Shown here one piece after another: positions 59,128 to 64,000 of a stretch of DNA of 64,000 nt. A model generated the notes under the pieces. It was not told the DNA's origin. It ran no database searches and was given only the letters and a program-made list of their open reading frames with translations. The stretch is from Isoetes taiwanensis (lineage: Eukaryota > Streptophyta > Lycopodiopsida > Isoetales > Isoetaceae). Positions within the stretch are counted from its first letter, which is position 1. Every line of letters begins with the position of its first letter. Both the position numbers and the translations under genes were made by a program. The DNA is taken from assembly GCA_021234155.1 (NCBI GenBank), contig JAJEKV010000011.1, positions 16,944,677 through 17,008,676 of the forward strand, written 5' to 3'.

Positions 59128-61332
59128 TTCTTTTCTTTGACATGCAAGACAAAGGGCTACAAGGGCTGAACACTGATGAGCCAGCAGATTTCATCTTTTG
59201 GCCCCCCATGCATTGCCATAATGCTAATGCCGTGTTGGTTGGCTGCAAGTACCGGAACTCTCATACCCTTGTTATTTCTATGTTTTTATTTATGTAAAAG
59301 GTAAGGAGGACTTGGAGCGAGAGTGTATGCAATTTACATTTACAAAAAATAATGATCTTAAGTTGACGTGATTCCGTGATGCTCAATTGGGAAGACTAAG
59401 TTAAAAGGTTGTATTCATGATTGGGTTGCTACTCCATTTCCACTAATCTCTAAGTTTTGCTTATGCCTTCAAACTATGTAGTAGTTATACTACTTTTTAA
59501 ACAATCTATAATCTGATTACATATGATACGGAAAAGTCACCTTTTTAACCTAGCATTTAGCATTTCTACATTCTCTGTGGTCTTAGTATTCTGACTGCAT
59601 TTTTAAAATCCAGAAAAATATGCACTTTATGTGCTTCTTGAATCTATCTATTGTTTATGTTTGTCTGGAATACTTTGTTTATTTATGCTCAGAACGCATG
59701 TGATATCGTTGTTGCATGTTGAATGTAGTCATATATCTTCGGGAACTATAGAGGGAGATTAAGATGCATACAAAATGCAAAATACTTCTTATTTTTTCAA
59801 AAGCCGAAGCTTTAGAATTAATGGATCCTAGCATAAACTTGGAGCGTAAATAACCTAAAACTCTATACACTTTAATGTCACATCTATGGCACTTTATTAC
59901 ATTATCTATTTGGGCTTATGTTATGTGGAATGGCAACAGGAAGTGTATTTTGGACTGGTAGGGGTAGTCAGCAGCAGTGTTGTTTACGTACGCGTACGTA
60001 TCCTTTATGGACGTCTAGTACCTCATGAAACGTACCAGACGTACTGTACATGAAAAAAAACTGCAAAAGTTCAATGAAAATTTTTAAGTACCGTACTTAT
60101 CACAAGTACTTGTACAGGACGTACTTAACGTCCTAATAAGGTACTTAACATGTCTAGTGGAGCAACTAGTGCAATATGTCCCTTACTTCTCCTTGCACCC
60201 CTTTAGGCCAATTGCTAGGGAGAAATACATCATTTTTACCAAGTTAATATACCATTTGCCAAGTTAATACCAAGTTATAAGAAATAATTCATTTAATTTC
60301 TTTCAAATATCAAGCTCACAAGTCGTGATGTTGCTTTCATGTTTTTTTTTTTTGTGATAGTTTAACATTCGAATGATGTTAATGTAGAAAATCATATGGT
60401 TTTAGATCCAATAGAGAGTTTCTCATGATTCATGATTCAACAAGAGTCCAAACAACAATTCAAATGGCTTTGCCCTTCCAAATTGTTAAAAAAGATAAAA
60501 AAAAATAAAAGAGAGGGAAAAGTAACCAAACCTAGCATTCTAGGTCACGACCACAATTTAGCAACGGTCCCAGAGAAAATCTCCAAGTTCTTGAGCTCTA
60601 TCGACTTTCTCCTTTACGCTTGTCATGAACTTGAACTTCCACTACCAAAGTCTACTTGAAAGCCATCCAAATTTTATTTGAAAGCCGGTGTTGGGTAAGT
60701 ACAAAAAAATAGATCGATTTACACCATAGCTTCTTTCCTCGATCCGATTGCGACTTTGATTGACAAAAAATGCCTCCTAAGAAACTCTATTGTGGGAAAA
60801 GTGCTATGTGTAATACTGTGTTTCTATGAATATAGTTTCCGTTTAGTATGAATAAGTGCAATTTCATATATACTTAATAGGAATGCAAAGAGATCTACAA
60901 ATCTGTCATTGGTAGCAAAGTCCAAGGTCATGTAGCATAACTATGAAAATTTAACATTTGGCAGGAGTACTAAACGTACTAGACGTATTGTACGTACTTA
61001 ACGCACTATACACGCACTAAACAAAATTGAAAAACGCACTTAACGTACTTTGAGCTCCCAACGCCTTGTAACCGTCCCTCAGACGCTTTGTGTAATGCCT
61101 AGTACCGCATTGTGTACAGACGTGACGCGACAACACCGGTCGCCAGCTTGGGAGCACCATTTAGGTGCGACTGGCTGCTGGCTATCCTACTAGTCTAGAA
61201 TATACGACAGCATATGTTGACTCTGGATTGATCCATTAGTCGAACCTACCGGATCTATTCTGGTGACGCTGGTGCTTTTTGGATGCCACCGGACTTGCTG
61301 GTCTATAGCAAATCATGTGAGAAACGGGCTCC
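59128..61332. other. no recognised gene; ACGTACTT-rich stretches
   Basis: The words ACGTACTT, CGTACTTAACG and GTACTTAAC recur at 59985-60150 and 60965-61050, with a perfect 16-bp palindrome TACGTACGCGTACGTA at 59985-60000. The ORF at 60432-60659 has no recognised domain. Confidence 0.4.
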
Positions 61333-61482
61333 AACCGGTAGCCAGTTTTCGTTCTCGGATAGAATGGTCGCCATATGGCGATCTCTCAGTGGATGAAAAA
61401 TAAGAACAACCGGTAGCCAGTTTTCATTCTCGGATAGAATGGTCGCCATATGGCGATCTCTCAGTGGATGAAAAACAAGAAT
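61333..61482. repeat. 75-bp tandem duplication with hairpin
   Basis: Two units of AACCGGTAGCCAGTTTTC, then CTCGGATAGAATGG, then TCGCCATATGGCGA, then CAGTGGATGAAAAA (61333-61407 and 61408-61482). The ending GTGGATGAAAAACAAGAATAAA recalls the 3' end of the LINE family above, so it may be a related 3' UTR. Confidence 0.8.
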
Positions 61483-61892
61483 AAATACCCAGTTTCATTG
61501 ACGTAACGTATGCATGATTTTAGATCATTTCTATGCAATAGCTTGCAATTTTTGGGGCTCGTAGGGTGTTGCCCGCCCTATGCACCTTGCAAGGTGGATT
61601 GGCTTATGCGGCATTCACTTGGTTTAATGTTTTTTCTCATGTTCTTATCTAGTCTACAGTATAAGGCAATCCACCAAGCCACATGACTACATTGGATTGC
61701 CATAAGCCAATTCAGCATAGCCAATCTAGTGGATTGGATTAAGCCAATCTTTTGGTTGCTCACGTTAAAAGGGGAGCCACTAAAGTTATCACTAGCATTA
61801 GGTCAACGGTCAAATGAACTAAAGGTTGAGTAGTTTATGTTGTCAAAATAAACAAGGTGTTGCGCACGGAGGGTTGCCCTCCGTGACCCGAG

Positions 61893-61945
61893 AATCTATG
61901 AATCATGAATCTATGAATCATGAATGTATGAATCATGAATGTATG
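61893..61945. repeat. 15-bp minisatellite
   Basis: Three to four copies of GAATCATGAAT(C/G)TAT in tandem. The plus frame repeat M-N-H-E-C/S is a by-product. Confidence 0.85.
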
Positions 61946-62068
61946 TTTTTGTTTCTAGCATTTTCTTCAAGCCAATGTGGTTGTTTAGAACTTGGCGATA
62001 TCAAACATATGGCAAAGAAATCGTAATCACGTTGCTTGCCTAGGAGTAACAATTTACTTCTTATATTC

Positions 62069-62105
62069 TACTAGAAAAAGTGCCCAGCGTTGCTGGGCTT
62101 TTCAT
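62069..62105 (+). mobile_element. possible Helitron 5' terminus
   Basis: TCTACTAGAAAAAGTGCCC, followed by AGCGTTGCTGGGC, resembles the 5' ends of many plant Helitrons (TC start, TCTACTA-like, then a GCCCAGC...GCTGGGC inverted pair). No Rep/helicase and no CTRR 3' end were found, and the preceding base is T instead of the expected A. Only the terminus is suggested. Confidence 0.3.
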
Positions 62106-62413
62106 TGGATTAATTTCAAAACTTAATGAAGTTATGGTCATTAGAAAGAATAGGCTTTCCTTATAAATTAAAGTTTGAAATTGTTCCTTTAAAATGTTTA
62201 TTTATTATGCTTGAAGCTTAAATACAACTTTCAAAGTTTTAAAATATTAAGATCGATCAGTTTGTTGCACTAAATATATTAATTTTGATATTAGATTGTA
62301 TCCTATGCAATTCTTATCATGGCCTAACCTGTTTGCAGTTCCGTAAGGCCATTTTGCATCTGCATAGATAGTATCTAGGCAGTGTTTAAATATGGGCCAA
62401 ACTCTCCTATGCC

Positions 62414-62555
62414 AAACTGTAAAATGAAAATACTACAACATGATTTTGCTCATATATCTTAAACATGCAAAATCATGTTAGAGAATTGTTTGGTGTGCAA
62501 AACTGTAAAATGAAAATACTACAACATGATTTTGCTCATATATCTTAAACATGCA
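62414..62555. repeat. 56-bp direct repeat pair
   Basis: AAACTGTAAAATGAAAATAC then TACAACATGATTTTGCTCAT occurs at 62414-62469 and 62500-62555, identical and 86 bp apart. Confidence 0.85.
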
Positions 62556-63647
62556 TATAGTTTAATAGTGCACGTAATAAAAACATTATAAGGTTAATCT
62601 TTTTGTTCAAGATTATGCCATGGAGGAACTTTGCCATGTTATAAGGCATGATATGATTTCATGCATACTTATTCTTTATAAAATTTCTCAAAATATGCTC
62701 TCTTACTACTACACAGTTTATAATGGTTTCTCAACTTAATTCCATTTTTATTGCTTTTGTCCGTATAAGTTATGAGCTTTTCGCATTACTTGGCCGCATT
62801 CCTTTAGTTGCTCCAATGGGCTACTTTAATCAGGCTTAACCCGACATTAGTTTGTGCCTCACATTTCTTACCATGCGGTTTAATGACGAATATAGGTAAT
62901 ATTATGAATGCTCAAGGAAGGCCCACTTCTTAAATATCTCGTGGACATCCCTCCATTCAAAGATGTCAAGAGTTGCAAAGAGTATACATGGACCGGGAGT
63001 ATCAATTTGAGACATATCAAATGTTGATAGATAGTTGGGATTGTGACGTGTATACGTGGACCTCTATTAGAATTCAATTATTTGTTAACAAAGAACTTGT
63101 GTTTTGGACCATGTTCTAAGACTGAGAAGTCATAGAAGAAAACATATTGGTAATTCCAATTTATTTATGTGTGCGGTCAAAGAAATATATCATTCCATCC
63201 AAAGGGACAATTTTGATATTTTGTCTGCTATACCTATCTTCTTCCACGTTTCAATGCTTGTCTTTAACTTGGAAAGATCACTTTACATGCTCAAGCTGGT
63301 ATAACAAAATCCTGGTAAGAATATCCACCCATACCGTTTTGCATCCAATCTGATGTTACAAATGCCAGAGCTATATCATGTTATAGAAGAAGTTGCAGCA
63401 GATGCATGCTATAGAACAGACGTCACTTATTAAGATACCTTTGGCACCGAAAAACATAAAATTTCTACTAAATGCTTGTTGTCCATCTAGGTCAGAATGT
63501 TTTCATGTGAAGAAAAGAATTCTGAGACCTTCGTAACATGTGTTCTCAGTCATTTTTATTATAAAAGTTTTTGGCAGCATACATGGTCTGCCAAAGTAGA
63601 TGTATAAAAACAAAAATTTGCATTTGCTAGTGTTACAAGCTAGTTAC
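62556..63647. other. no recognised gene
   Basis: The plus frames 63104-63304 and 63147-63353 overlap in different frames and have no recognised domain. It probably contains further intron sequence of the minus-strand GRAM gene. Confidence 0.35.
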
Positions 63648-64000
63648 CTGAAAGCATATCCAGGTCTCACAAAGGACTGGAACTGAAACTTGAGTCTTCC
63701 ACGTGAGTCCATACTTTTTGCACTCTGCTGCGCATCAAAACCACGCCCTTTGCATGTAAACACAAGAATTGTTATAGCAACATAGCCTAATGGTGGTACT
63801 GTCCTCGATATCTTCCCATAAAAGTGAGAAAAAGTAATGCTCCTGGAAGGTCAGATACCAATACCAAATAACATTAAGACATGAAGTTGTTTACCAACCT
63901 GAAGTAGTATTTTCTTCTTTATTGCGCAGGCAAAGTCATTTATTAGAAATTCTTCAGAAGGAAGTGAGAAAAGCTCAAAAAGAATGGTTTCTCTCAGGCC
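63648..64000 (-). pseudogene. GRAM-domain gene, truncated by window edge and damaged
   Basis: Minus exon 63899-64000 reads ETILFELFSLPSEEFLINDF, then ACAIKKKILLQ, with donor CAG|GTTGGT. This is the start of a plant GRAM domain (as in C2-GRAM/VASt membrane-contact lipid-binding proteins). Exon 63648-63842 (acceptor CCAG, donor CAG|GTAACT) reads the later part, FYGKISRTVPPLG, then KGRGFDAQQSAKSMDSRGRL and KFQFQSFV. The intron between is only about 56 bp, and the GRAM core normally lying there (GR..vS...CFy.n.fG and FLWEDIEDI) is missing or frame-shifted. No following exon was recognised to the left. It is probably a decayed copy; the 5' part is outside the window. Confidence 0.6.

Noticed and set aside
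58962-59147. KNKNKN-rich minus-strand ORF
   Set aside because: Reads the hexamer tail and 3' UTR of the LINE on the wrong strand.
1-64000. CRISPR arrays, rRNA genes, riboswitches, bacterial operons
   Set aside because: None seen; the sequence is plant nuclear DNA.

Overview
This is nuclear DNA of a land plant. The genes have GT-AG introns, and the recognisable families are plant ones: a PLS-class PPR gene, ATP-citrate lyase beta chain, a GDSL esterase, an S1/P1-type nuclease, PRP38 and a GRAM-domain protein. TTTAGGG-type telomeric motifs also occur. The abundance of degenerate genes and retroelements, together with a tyrosine-recombinase (DIRS/PAT/Ngaro-like) retrotransposon of a kind unusual in flowering plants, suggests a large seedless-plant genome such as a fern. 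That placement is inference, not proof. No organelle, bacterial or viral signature was seen.

Layout. 0-5 kb: gene relics (an ACLB exon, a PPR gene) and recent segmental duplications. 7.7-10.7 kb (minus): a five-exon GDSL esterase gene broken by a poly(A)-tailed retroposon that landed in the last exon with a clean 12-bp target-site duplication. 10.9-13.4 kb: clusters of inverted CCGGAAGGGTTTCC motifs. 14.0-15.0 kb: an intronless, frameshifted PRP38 retrocopy. 15.3-16.5 kb: broken exons of an unidentified gene. 17.6-18.6 kb (minus): the 3' part of a LINE with a hexamer-repeat tail. 18.6-26 kb: scattered exon-like pieces. 26.4-28.5 kb: an inverted-repeat element next to a degenerate Ty1/copia fragment. 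28.8-29.8 kb: two adjacent TIR elements. 30.3-33.9 kb (minus): the 3' end of a Ty3/gypsy chromovirus with a long LTR that contains a foldback insertion. 35.1-35.9 kb (minus): a second PRP38 retrocopy with an open frame. 36.3-39.2 kb (plus): the one intact conventional host gene, a nine-exon S1/P1 nuclease. 42.2-43.7 kb: a related solo-LTR-like copy that carries a perfect telomere-like inverted repeat. 50.9-57.5 kb (minus): a 6.6-kb tyrosine-recombinase retrotransposon with split direct repeats. 58.8-59.1 kb: a second, 5'-truncated LINE copy. 63.6-64.0 kb (minus): a damaged GRAM-domain gene running off the right edge.

The host genes show no functional linkage; the window is mainly a record of retrotransposition and decay. 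The S1/P1 nuclease (295 codons plus stop, every exon junction in phase, all metal ligands present) is the strongest gene call. The most interesting system is the YR retrotransposon: its repeats A and B are arranged A - ORFs - BA - spacer - B, and a shared CATT core sits at both ends and at the internal B/A junction.
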